7,404 nt of DNA from CAMCXT01 sp046302715. GTDB taxonomy: Bacteria; Bacteroidota; Bacteroidia; M30B66. Where the stretch lies: NCBI GenBank assembly GCA_046302715.1, contig JBKCHQ010000241.1, forward strand, positions 1-7,404. The letters run 5' to 3'. Below are positions 1 to 5,591 of the stretch, piece by piece. The notes below the pieces were generated by a model. It was given only the letters and a program-made list of their open reading frames with translations. It was not told where the DNA came from and did not search any database. The translations under genes were made by a program, and so were the position numbers. The first letter of the stretch is position 1. Each line of letters opens with the position of its first letter.

Positions 1-338
1 ACTTTTAGCACCATGCGAAGCACATCGTTCTTAAAGGTTACAATTTCCCACTCACCGTTAAAGCCCACATCAAACTTGGAGATGCTTAACCGATTGCGTT
101 TATTTAAGCCCCAACGCCCTACAGAGCGTAATTCTTTTTCGAGTTCGGTAACCTGATAACGAATAATATCATTGTCGCCCGTAAATTCCCAATAGATTTT
201 TGGGTACTCGCCCGGTAATTTATCCATTTGCGTGCGTTCCCAAACACCCACAATAGACGCCTCCTGATTATTGGAACAACCAGAAAATGCTGCCAATACA
301 AGGACAAAAGAAAATATTTTAAAGGCGTTTCGAAGCAT
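1..338 (-). CDS. Small lipocalin-like lipoprotein (3' end outside window)
   Basis: The frame is open from an ATG at 338 to the left edge, giving 112 residues without a stop, so the C-terminus is missing. Residues 1-20 form a lipoprotein signal peptide: Arg3 and Lys7, a hydrophobic stretch FSFVLVLAAF, then the lipobox F-S-G-Cys21. The mature part starts Cys-Ser-Asn-Asn-Gln-Glu. It then has a G-V-W motif (31-33), alternating strand-like segments, R-W-G at 75-77 and G-E-W-E at 95-98. This pattern resembles the small lipocalin-like lipoproteins of Bacteroidota, whose conserved G-x-W opens the barrel. That assignment is by appearance only, and the ligand is unknown. It is probably exported and lipid-anchored in the periplasm or outer membrane. 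It lies 46 bp after rfaE2 on the same strand and has its own strong-looking promoter in the gap. The start is fixed because the next Met (residue 38) lies beyond the signal peptide. Confidence 0.75.
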   Translation of the reverse strand, partial: MLRNAFKIFSFVLVLAAFSGCSNNQEASIVGVWERTQMDKLPGEYPKIYWEFTGDNDIIRYQVTELEKELRSVGRWGLNKRNRLSISKFDVGFNGEWEIVTFKNDVLRMVLK

Positions 339-350
339 GTTTACCAACAG

Positions 351-381
351 CAAACCTAATTAAAATAATATAATTCCCAAA
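351..381 (-). promoter_or_regulatory. Bacteroidota-type promoter of the lipoprotein gene
   Basis: On the minus strand the gap between rfaE2 and the lipoprotein gene holds TTTG (381-378), exactly 19 bases, then TAGGTTTG (358-351). This is a full match to the Bacteroidota primary sigma factor consensus TTTG / TAnnTTTG. Only 12 bases separate the -7 box from the ATG at 338, so the transcript would have a leader of roughly 5-9 nt. The -33 box begins just after the rfaE2 stop codon. The lipoprotein can therefore be transcribed separately from the genes upstream. Confidence 0.75.
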
Positions 382-384
382 GGA

Positions 385-873
385 TTAGCCCTTTATTTTT
401 TTGATAATTCCGGTTGTTGAATATCCCATACTGAAAGGAATAATCTCCACCTTTCCCCCACGAGCCAATGTTTCTTTAGCGCCTACAATGCTATCCAAGG
501 TATAATCGCCCCCTTTGATTAAAACATCGGGAATTATAGTTTCAATGAGGCGCAATGGAGTATCTTCTTCAAAAACAACTATACTATCTGTAAAGTTAAG
601 GCATGCCAGTGCAAAAGCCCGATCGTGCTCTTCATTTAACGGTCTTTCTGGGCCTTTTAAGCGACGTACCGAGGCGTCTGAGTTAAGACCAACAATAAGA
701 TAATCGGCAAGTTGAGAGGCTTTTAAAAGATACTCTAAATGGCCACGATGCAAAATATCGAAGCACCCGTTAGTAAACGCAATCGTTTTTGCGTCATTTC
801 GGGCTTTCAAACAAAATGCTAAAAGCGCTTCTGAGGATAGCATTTTTTGCTCAGGGGCGATGAAACTATGCAT
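385..873 (-). CDS. rfaE2: D-glycero-beta-D-manno-heptose 1-phosphate adenylyltransferase
   Basis: This 162-residue cytoplasmic enzyme of the nucleotidyltransferase alpha/beta-phosphodiesterase superfamily transfers AMP from ATP to heptose-1-phosphate, giving ADP-D-glycero-beta-D-manno-heptose for the LPS inner core. Visible motifs are T-N-G-C-F-D-I-L-H-R-G-H at 34-45 (the HxGH nucleotide-binding signature), G-L-N-S-D-A-S-V-R at 62-70, K-G-G-D-Y at 120-124 and Y-S-T-T-G-I-I at 151-157 (the ISTT-like C-terminal motif). It is the stand-alone form. In E. coli this domain is the C-terminal half of the fused kinase/adenylyltransferase HldE. No heptose kinase or GmhA/GmhB gene is in the window. Its ATG lies inside the end of the flippase-like gene (8-bp overlap, ATGCATAG), which implies translational coupling. 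An alternative substrate within the family, such as glycerol-3-phosphate, cannot be fully excluded but fits the motifs less well. Confidence 0.9.
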   Translation of the reverse strand: MHSFIAPEQKMLSSEALLAFCLKARNDAKTIAFTNGCFDILHRGHLEYLLKASQLADYLIVGLNSDASVRRLKGPERPLNEEHDRAFALACLNFTDSIVVFEEDTPLRLIETIIPDVLIKGGDYTLDSIVGAKETLARGGKVEIIPFSMGYSTTGIIKKIKG

Positions 874-1903
874 GGGCCGTTTTTCTTCTTCTGTAAATCG
901 TAAACAACAGCAAAGAGAAGGCTCCCGTAAAAACAGTCATTAAAAACTGGCCGCTGTGCACAATAGTAGCAAACACCAACCCGGGGTGAAGCATGGCACC
1001 AGTTACCGGATCAACTTCGGGCCCAATACCATAGATTAGCAACGCTTTTTCGACTAAATAATGGAACGCACCAAACCCTCCTTGAACGGGGGCCGTCATC
1101 CCTAAACCGCCAACTACCATTAAAAACAAGCCGTCAAATGCATTAAGTAATTGCGTGGGTTCATAAGAGAAAACGCATACCCAGGTCATTAAAAAGTAAT
1201 TAAACCAGATAAAAAGAGTGTGGAAAATAAACCAGCCCTTTTTCTTCATTTTAAATAAGGTACCCAATCCTTGAGGTATACCCTTAAGAAAGGCCATAAA
1301 TTTTAGGAAACGTTCGGACGCCAATATCTTTTTACGGAAAACCCAAAAGAGCAATAGCCCAATGCCAGCGGTTGCAAGTGCGGAAATTATAATAATGGCG
1401 CGTAACTCAGACGAACCAGCACTTTGTTGTTGCTTCGGATTCCAAATTTCTTGTAGAAAAAATGATCCAAAAACGTCCCATTGTGAGGCTAATACAAGGA
1501 TAATAAGCGAGAACAGCATCAACAGATCAATCAATCGCTCCAGAATAACGGTTCCAAACGATTGATTCACAGGAACCATGTCGCTTTGATGAAGTATGGT
1601 GCAACGTACTACTTCGCCCATTCTGGGAAATGCAATATTGGCAAAGTACCCAATTGAAACGCCATAAAAACAATGTAAAAAGCTGGGCGTGTAGCCCAAG
1701 GGCTCGAGCAATAAGCGCCAGCGCCAGGCCCTCGATGCCATGGCTACAATGCCGCAAGCAATAGAGAGTCCAATCCAGCCAAAATGAGCGTGTCGTATTT
1801 CCTGCCACATCCATTTAAAATCAACATTTCTGAATACCAGATAAATAAGCAGAAACGCTACGGCTAAAAAAATATAGTTTCTAATAGCAGGTTTACTGGC
1901 CAT
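866..1903 (-). CDS. Flippase-like integral membrane protein, YbhN / LPG_synthase_TM family
   Basis: This is a 345-residue polytopic inner-membrane protein. Hydrophobic segments lie at about 8-25, 42-59, 76-92, 118-140, 168-189, 226-246, 255-275 and 307-337. Family-type motifs are R-A-W-R-W-R-L-L-L at 58-66, N-I-A-F-P-R-M-G-E-V-V-R at 89-100, E-R-L-I-D at 122-126 and P-V-Q-G-G-F-G-A-F at 272-280. The family (formerly UPF0104) shares the membrane domain of lysylphosphatidylglycerol synthase MprF, where that domain flips the lipid. The C-terminal aminoacyl-transferase domain of MprF is absent here, so a lysyl-PG synthase name would be misleading. A role in moving a lipid or polyprenol-linked intermediate is inference. 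It begins 9 bp after panD and ends overlapping rfaE2, so it is probably co-transcribed from the panD promoter. I saw no TAnnTTTG box close upstream of its own start. Confidence 0.88.
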   Translation of the reverse strand: MASKPAIRNYIFLAVAFLLIYLVFRNVDFKWMWQEIRHAHFGWIGLSIACGIVAMASRAWRWRLLLEPLGYTPSFLHCFYGVSIGYFANIAFPRMGEVVRCTILHQSDMVPVNQSFGTVILERLIDLLMLFSLIILVLASQWDVFGSFFLQEIWNPKQQQSAGSSELRAIIIISALATAGIGLLLFWVFRKKILASERFLKFMAFLKGIPQGLGTLFKMKKKGWFIFHTLFIWFNYFLMTWVCVFSYEPTQLLNAFDGLFLMVVGGLGMTAPVQGGFGAFHYLVEKALLIYGIGPEVDPVTGAMLHPGLVFATIVHSGQFLMTVFTGAFSLLLFTIYRRRKTAHA

Positions 1904-1912
1904 GCTCAGGAG

Positions 1913-2263
1913 TTACCTTAAGGTGTTGGTGGCACTATCAGGAAAAATTACCCAAGGCACAAATGTTTTAGCCTCTTCAAAATCCATGTGCGCATACGAC
2001 ACTACGATGACCAAATCGCCCACGCTCACTCTTCGCGCAGCGGGCCCATTAAGACAGATTACACCACTGTTGCGTTCGCCTTTAATGATGTAGGTCTCGA
2101 ATCGTTCGCCGTTGTTTACATTGAGTACCTGTACTTTTTCGTTCTCAATCATATTTGCGGCTTCCATTAAGGCCTCATCAATAGTAATGCTTCCTATATA
2201 ATTGAGATCGGCCTGTGTTACAGTTACCCGATGAATTTTTGATTTTAAAACTTCAATAGTCAT
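1913..2263 (-). CDS. panD: Aspartate 1-decarboxylase (pyruvoyl enzyme)
   Basis: This enzyme converts L-aspartate to beta-alanine and CO2, supplying the amine half of pantothenate. It is made as a proenzyme that cuts itself to form a pyruvoyl group. From the ATG at 2263 the protein has 116 residues and its numbering matches the E. coli enzyme: K9, H11, R12, the cleavage site Gly24-Ser25 (Y-I-G-S-I-T-I-D), R54 and Tyr58, and Asn72-Gly73. These are the processing and substrate-binding positions, so the enzyme should be active. An in-frame TTG six bases upstream (2269) would add two residues and spoil this alignment. It also lies close to the expected transcription start, so I prefer the ATG. The C-terminus is about ten residues shorter than in E. 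coli. The gene lies 47 bp after panC, with its own promoter in that gap, and 9 bp before the flippase-like gene. Confidence 0.96.
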   Translation of the reverse strand: MTIEVLKSKIHRVTVTQADLNYIGSITIDEALMEAANMIENEKVQVLNVNNGERFETYIIKGERNSGVICLNGPAARRVSVGDLVIVVSYAHMDFEEAKTFVPWVIFPDSATNTLR

Positions 2264-2273
2264 ATTCAACGCA

Positions 2274-2304
2274 CAAAACTAAACGAATTAACGCTTTACC
2301 CAAA
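2274..2304 (-). promoter_or_regulatory. Bacteroidota-type promoter of panD
   Basis: On the minus strand the panC-panD gap contains TTTG (2304-2301), exactly 19 bases, then TAGTTTTG (2281-2274), a full match to TTTG-N19-TAnnTTTG. Ten bases lie between the -7 box and the panD ATG at 2263, so the predicted leader is only about 3-7 nt. The layout repeats that of the promoter before the terminal lipoprotein gene. It would allow panD, the flippase-like gene and rfaE2 to be transcribed without panC. It also supports the ATG at 2263 over the TTG at 2269 as the start codon. Confidence 0.75.
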
Positions 2305-2310
2305 TTGTTT

Positions 2311-3147
2311 TTAAAGGGCAATATTGTCAATAAGCCTAATCCCCTCAATTTTTAAAGCTACGGCCAAAACTTCGGCCTTGTCTCCATCGGATTTATACGC
2401 TTGCAGCGTATCTGCATCAAGGGCTTCGATATATTCCAAACAAAAAGGAGCTTGATTCAGAATTTCGCGTGCATCCTGCAAAAGTTTAGATTTGGGCTGG
2501 CTATTCCAGCGCTCTTTTATGCTGCTTAAGGTGGCAAATATTTGACGGGCATGTACACGCCCTTGCGGGCTGAGCCTTTCGTTGCGCGAGCTCATAGCCA
2601 AGCCGCCCGTTTCGCGTAATGTGGGGCAGCCAACCACTTGGATTTGGGGATGCAGTGCATGCGCCATTTTTCTGAGAATTAACAGCTGCTGAAAATCTTT
2701 TTCGCCTAGAAAGAGGAAATCGGGTTGTACTAATTGAAGCAAATTATGCACTACGGTTATAACCCCCTTAAAATGCCCGGGCCTAAACGCACCTTCCCAA
2801 ACCATATCCAGTCCGTTCAAATCGAAATCGAGCAGTTGTGTGCCTTCAGGATAAATATCCTTGTATTCGGGAACAAATAATGCATCCGGAGGATTACTTT
2901 GCAAGGCCGCTAAATCCCGCTCCAAGGTTCGGGGATATTTTGCGAAGTCTTCAGGATCGTTAAATTGTGTGGGATTCACAAAAATACTCATCAGACTTTT
3001 GTCGGCATGTATTTTTGATTGAGCCAGTAAGGAAAGATGTCCGGCATGCAATGCGCCCATAGTAGGCACAAAACCAAGGGAATGGCTACTCGTTTTAACA
3101 GAATCAACAAAAGCCTTTAATTCCTCTCTGCTGCGCAATACCTTCAT
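2311..3147 (-). CDS. panC: Pantothenate synthetase (pantoate--beta-alanine ligase)
   Basis: This 278-residue cytoplasmic enzyme joins pantoate and beta-alanine with ATP, through a pantoyl-adenylate, to give pantothenate, the precursor of coenzyme A. The length is normal for the family. Motifs in order are V-P-T-M-G-A-L-H-A-G-H at 27-37 (the HIGH-like ATP site), F-V-N-P-T-Q-F at 56-62 followed by D-P-E-D-F-A-K-Y-P-R, E-G-A-F-R-P-G-H-F-K-G-V at 118-129 (pantoate/beta-alanine pocket), L-G-E-K-D-F-Q-Q at 147-154, and M-S-S-R-N at 185-189 (the KMSKS-like loop). All key residues are present. PanD, which makes its beta-alanine, is the next gene. panB and panE, which make pantoate, are not in the window. 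The start ATG at 3147 is followed directly by the family-typical beginning M-K-V-L. No Shine-Dalgarno sequence is visible. Confidence 0.97.
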   Translation of the reverse strand: MKVLRSREELKAFVDSVKTSSHSLGFVPTMGALHAGHLSLLAQSKIHADKSLMSIFVNPTQFNDPEDFAKYPRTLERDLAALQSNPPDALFVPEYKDIYPEGTQLLDFDLNGLDMVWEGAFRPGHFKGVITVVHNLLQLVQPDFLFLGEKDFQQLLILRKMAHALHPQIQVVGCPTLRETGGLAMSSRNERLSPQGRVHARQIFATLSSIKERWNSQPKSKLLQDAREILNQAPFCLEYIEALDADTLQAYKSDGDKAEVLAVALKIEGIRLIDNIAL

Positions 3148-3186
3148 GAAACGTTTGGTTTAATGGACAGAATAAAAAAAATATTT

Positions 3187-3219
3187 TATCTAAGATTCGG
3201 TAAATCCGCTATTTAGATA
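3187..3219. repeat. 33-bp inverted repeat in the panC leader
   Basis: The arms TATCTAA (3187-3193) and TTAGATA (3213-3219) are perfect reverse complements. An inner CGG (3198-3200) and CCG (3207-3209) pair around a 5-base centre, with four unpaired bases on each side between inner and outer arms, so the whole element is symmetric. It lies just downstream of the minus-strand -7 box at 3231-3238. It could be an operator for a dimeric regulator, or a weak hairpin at the 5' end of the panC transcript. The function is not known. Confidence 0.45.
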
Positions 3220-3230
3220 CTTTAGGGAGG

Positions 3231-3238
3231 CAAAGCTA
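3231..3238 (-). promoter_or_regulatory. Candidate -7 box for panC
   Basis: The minus strand reads TAGCTTTG here, a full match to TAnnTTTG and the best such match facing panC in the intergenic region. No TTTG or TTG stands at the expected 19-base distance; the nearest resemblance is TTCG about 21 bases upstream (3263-3260). If used, it would give panC a leader of about 75-80 nt that includes the inverted repeat at 3187-3219. The missing -33 box would fit an activator-dependent or weak promoter. Confidence 0.4.
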
Positions 3239-3249
3239 TACCAAAGAAC

Positions 3250-3281
3250 TTGAAAAGTCCGAAAATTTTTTCTTAATTTTA
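3250..3281 (+). promoter_or_regulatory. Weak promoter candidate for the GT5-like / DUF4270 / glmS cluster
   Basis: TTG (3250-3252) stands 21 bases before TAATTTTA (3274-3281), which matches TAnnTTTG in all but the last base. Transcription would start near 3286-3288, leaving a leader of about 105 nt before the ATG at 3392. An alternative -7 box is TAAAATTTG at 3288-3296, which has one extra base. Neither is as good as the other promoters in this window, so the exact site is uncertain. Confidence 0.25.
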
Positions 3282-3391
3282 CAGTCCTAAAATTTGTTTT
3301 GCATGCAGCGTATTTTACATACGAATAAAAATCAGGTTTTTCCTTTACTTTCTGCCGCAAGACAGTTTCCACTCACAAACTACCAATTACG

Positions 3392-4228
3392 ATGAAAAAG
3401 ACAAGAGTTCTCTTTGTTTCTCAGGAGATCATGCCCTATTTGCCTGAATCTCACATGTCGCGCACAGCGCGCGAACTTCCTCAGGCTATTCAAGAGCGTG
3501 GCAGAGAAATCAGAACATTTATGCCACGTTATGGCAATATCAACGAACGTAGAAATCAACTGCACGAGGTTATTCGTCTTTCTGGCATGAACCTCATTAT
3601 CGACGATAACGATCAACCTTTGATCATCAAGGTAGCCTCTATTCAAGCTGCACGTATGCAAATTTACTTCATCGATAATGAAGAGTACTTCCAGCGTAAG
3701 GCCGTTGTTACAGATAAAAACAACCAGTATTTCGAGGACAACGATGAGCGTATGCTATTCTTCTGCAAAGGCGTACTCGAAACCGTTAAAAAATTAGGAT
3801 GGTCGCCCGATGTAATTCACTGCCACGGTTGGATGACGTCCTTGTTGCCTGTATTGGTAAAAACAAAATACAAAGACGATCCTCTTTTCTCAGAAAGTAA
3901 AATCGTTTATTCGCTTTACAATGATGGCTTTAGTCCTTCGCTCGACAAGCGACTTTCTGAAAAACTTATAATGGACGGCATCTCTCCAGAAGAAACCCAA
4001 TTATTAATCCATCCCGATTACGAATCGTTAATGCGCCATGCCATCTCTTTTTCAGACGGTGTGGTAGAAACTGAAAGCGGCGTTAATCAGCAGTTGTTAC
4101 AGTTTGGGCGTGAGCTTAAAAAGCCGGTTCTGGAATTACAACCCGATTTGAATACGCTTGCCGATGCGTGCTCCGAATTCTATGACGAGGTGTTGTTGGG
4201 GGAGCAGGTGGCCGAGCTGGCTGAATAA
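3392..4228 (+). CDS. Half-length glycogen/starch synthase-like protein (GT5 N-terminal domain only)
   Basis: The 278 residues match the N-terminal Rossmann domain of GT5 glycogen/starch synthases. Recognisable landmarks are V-L-F-V-S-Q-E-I-M-P at 6-15, F-M-P-R-Y-G at 43-48, Y-F-I-D-N-E-E-Y-F at 92-100, D-N-D-E-R at 116-120, and L-G-W-S-P-D-V-I-H-C-H-G-W at 135-147. Full GlgA has about 480 residues; the whole C-terminal GT-B domain with the ADP-binding and catalytic Glu/Arg/Lys residues is absent. The N-terminal K-T-G-G-L motif is replaced by P-E-S-H-M (18-22), the motif Asp of H-D-W is Gly146, and the His of the T-I-H-N motif is Tyr176. Glycogen synthase activity is therefore unlikely, although automatic annotation would call it that. 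The frame is intact and ends cleanly, 23 bp before the DUF4270 gene. Its real role is unknown; a binding or regulatory role is one possibility. Confidence 0.88.
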   Translation: MKKTRVLFVSQEIMPYLPESHMSRTARELPQAIQERGREIRTFMPRYGNINERRNQLHEVIRLSGMNLIIDDNDQPLIIKVASIQAARMQIYFIDNEEYFQRKAVVTDKNNQYFEDNDERMLFFCKGVLETVKKLGWSPDVIHCHGWMTSLLPVLVKTKYKDDPLFSESKIVYSLYNDGFSPSLDKRLSEKLIMDGISPEETQLLIHPDYESLMRHAISFSDGVVETESGVNQQLLQFGRELKKPVLELQPDLNTLADACSEFYDEVLLGEQVAELAE

Positions 4229-4251
4229 ACGCACTGCAAACGATTAAGAAG

Positions 4252-5577
4252 GTGAACATACGTCATGTATATAAATCGGGGGGCATTGCCTCCCGATTCT
4301 TCGTTTTTATATTCTCAACACTTTTCGTCTCGGCATGCACCGAGCCTCGCCTCGGAACCGACATACAGCCAGGCTCCGACGAATCTTTTCTCTTGCGAGA
4401 AACAGGGCTAAAACTCGAATTGATTACCGAGCGCGAAGATTCTGTTCGTACCGACGAACTTTCAGCCAATTTGCTGGGATGTTACAACGATCCCGAGTTG
4501 GGAAAAATGAATGCCTCGGTCTATTGCCAGCTGCGTCCTGCAGTGAGCAATATCGATTTTGGCAGCAATCCTACCGCTGATTCTATCGTATTGGTGTTAC
4601 CTTACAGGGGGTATTATGGCGATGTTACCAAGTTAAAAGGATTGCAACAATTCACCGCTTACCGCTTGCTTGAGCCAATGTATAAAGACTCTATTTACTT
4701 CAGCAGCGATACTCTTTTGCGCGAACTAAGCCCGCTCGGCCAAACTACATTTATTGCACCCGCCTTAATTGATAGTGTTACGGTAGGTGGATTTAAAGAA
4801 GAACCCCAATTACGTATTTTACTCAATCCAACTTTAGGGGCCGAGTTCCTGTCCAATCAAAGCTCATTGGCCAATGCCGAATCGTTTGTTGCGTTTTTTA
4901 ATGGCGTATATATTACCGCAAGCACCCGAAACAATCAGCCCGAAGAAGGAGCCATTTTGGATTTCAATTTAGTGGGTGGAGCACGTATTGATTTGTACTA
5001 CCGAAACGATAGTGACGACAGTCTCAAAACATCGTTTGTGGTGAACGAAAATTCGGCACGCTTTACCCGATTCAATCATACCTATTCTCCGGAAGTTTTG
5101 TCTGCATTGAATAATCCTTTGGCCGGCAACAACCTGGGATATGTTCAAACCATGGCGGGCCTAAGGTTAAAAATGAGAATACCCAATCTCGATACCTGGA
5201 AAAACAACCGCAATATTTTGGTGCATAAGGCCCAGCTGAAGCTTAAGATTAAAAGTGGCTCCAACGCTTTTTATGCCGCCAATCCTTTGCTTAATTGTGT
5301 GTTGAAAGATGCGCAAGGTAACCTTATTTTATCGCCCGATCTGCTGGTAAATAGTGCCACCTACAGTGGGGGCGACTTTAACGAAAGCTCGGGAACTTAC
5401 ACCCTTAATTTGGCCCGTTACCTTCAAAGCAAGTTAAATGGCTTAATAACGGATGATTACTTTTACATTCAACCCACAGCCACGGGCATATCATCATACC
5501 GAGCTTTAATAAACGGTATTGAAAATTCAGAAGGACCTATTACATTTGAAGTATTGTATCAGGAAATACCTGACTAA
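4252..5577 (+). CDS. DUF4270 family lipoprotein
   Basis: This protein of about 441 residues starts with GTG at 4252; I see no usable in-frame ATG that would keep the signal peptide. Residues 15-28 are hydrophobic (R-F-F-V-F-I-F-S-T-L-F-V-S-A) and lead to a lipobox V-S-A-Cys29, so it should be a lipid-anchored envelope protein. Features typical of DUF4270 follow: G-T-D-I at 35-38, E-D-S-V-R-T-D at 62-68, L-L-G-C-Y-N-D-P at 74-81 with G-K-M-N-A-S at 84-89, F-G-S-N-P-T-A-D-S-I-V-L at 103-114, and a beta-rich remainder ending in F-E-V-L-Y. The family is found mainly in Bacteroidota and has no established function. It sits between the GT5-like gene and glmS in the same orientation, which I recall as a recurring arrangement in this phylum. 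The GTG start with AAGAAG directly before it is unusual; an ATT at 4243 is a less likely alternative. Confidence 0.88.
   Translation: MNIRHVYKSGGIASRFFVFIFSTLFVSACTEPRLGTDIQPGSDESFLLRETGLKLELITEREDSVRTDELSANLLGCYNDPELGKMNASVYCQLRPAVSNIDFGSNPTADSIVLVLPYRGYYGDVTKLKGLQQFTAYRLLEPMYKDSIYFSSDTLLRELSPLGQTTFIAPALIDSVTVGGFKEEPQLRILLNPTLGAEFLSNQSSLANAESFVAFFNGVYITASTRNNQPEEGAILDFNLVGGARIDLYYRNDSDDSLKTSFVVNENSARFTRFNHTYSPEVLSALNNPLAGNNLGYVQTMAGLRLKMRIPNLDTWKNNRNILVHKAQLKLKIKSGSNAFYAANPLLNCVLKDAQGNLILSPDLLVNSATYSGGDFNESSGTYTLNLARYLQSKLNGLITDDYFYIQPTATGISSYRALINGIENSEGPITFEVLYQEIPD
5519..5548 (+). promoter_or_regulatory. Internal promoter for glmS within the DUF4270 gene
   Basis: TTG (5519-5521) is followed after exactly 19 bases by TACATTTG (5541-5548), a full TAnnTTTG box. 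The site lies in the last 60 bases of the DUF4270 coding sequence and points at glmS. Transcription would start near 5553, giving a leader of about 40 nt before the ATG at 5592. It would allow glmS, an essential type of gene, to be expressed independently of the two genes upstream. Confidence 0.6.
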
Positions 5578-5591
5578 ATCAAACTTAGCTT

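Larger units (their letters stand above)
3148..3391. promoter_or_regulatory. Divergent intergenic region between panC and the GT5-like gene
   Basis: This AT-rich 244-bp stretch separates two divergently oriented clusters and must hold promoters for both. It includes a run of A and T around 3171-3187, an inverted repeat at 3187-3219, a perfect minus-strand -7 box at 3231-3238, and a weaker plus-strand promoter candidate near 3250-3281. The plus-strand sequence TAAAATTTG at 3288-3296 resembles a -7 box with one extra base. I see no RNA gene, riboswitch or convincing coding sequence in it. Confidence 0.7.

Noticed and set aside
394..403. Plus-strand TA followed by a T-run and G near the rfaE2 stop, as a promoter
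   Set aside because: Seven T bases follow TA before the G, which does not fit TAnnTTTG, and no plus-strand gene lies downstream.
1362..1814. Open frames on either strand within the flippase-like gene
   Set aside because: They are shadows of the real gene: they overlap it fully, show no family motif and have no start context.
866..1903. Naming the membrane protein lysylphosphatidylglycerol synthase (MprF)
   Set aside because: Only the membrane flippase-like domain is present; the C-terminal aminoacyl-tRNA-dependent transferase domain is absent at 345 residues.
3190..3372. A 60-codon minus-strand open frame inside the divergent intergenic region
   Set aside because: It covers the promoter candidates and the inverted repeat, its translation is a basic, low-information sequence with no domain, and its stop falls short of any sensible link to panC. 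Chance opening in AT-rich DNA is the simpler explanation.
3392..4228. Calling the GT5-like gene a frameshifted or truncated glgA pseudogene
   Set aside because: The frame is uninterrupted, its stop is followed after 23 bp by a new gene rather than by remnants of a GT-B C-terminal domain, and several N-terminal family motifs are well kept.
5578..5591. A glmS ribozyme or other riboswitch before glmS
   Set aside because: Only 14 bases separate the DUF4270 stop from the glmS ATG and the predicted leader is about 40 nt, too short for the glmS ribozyme, which is also typical of Firmicutes rather than Bacteroidota.
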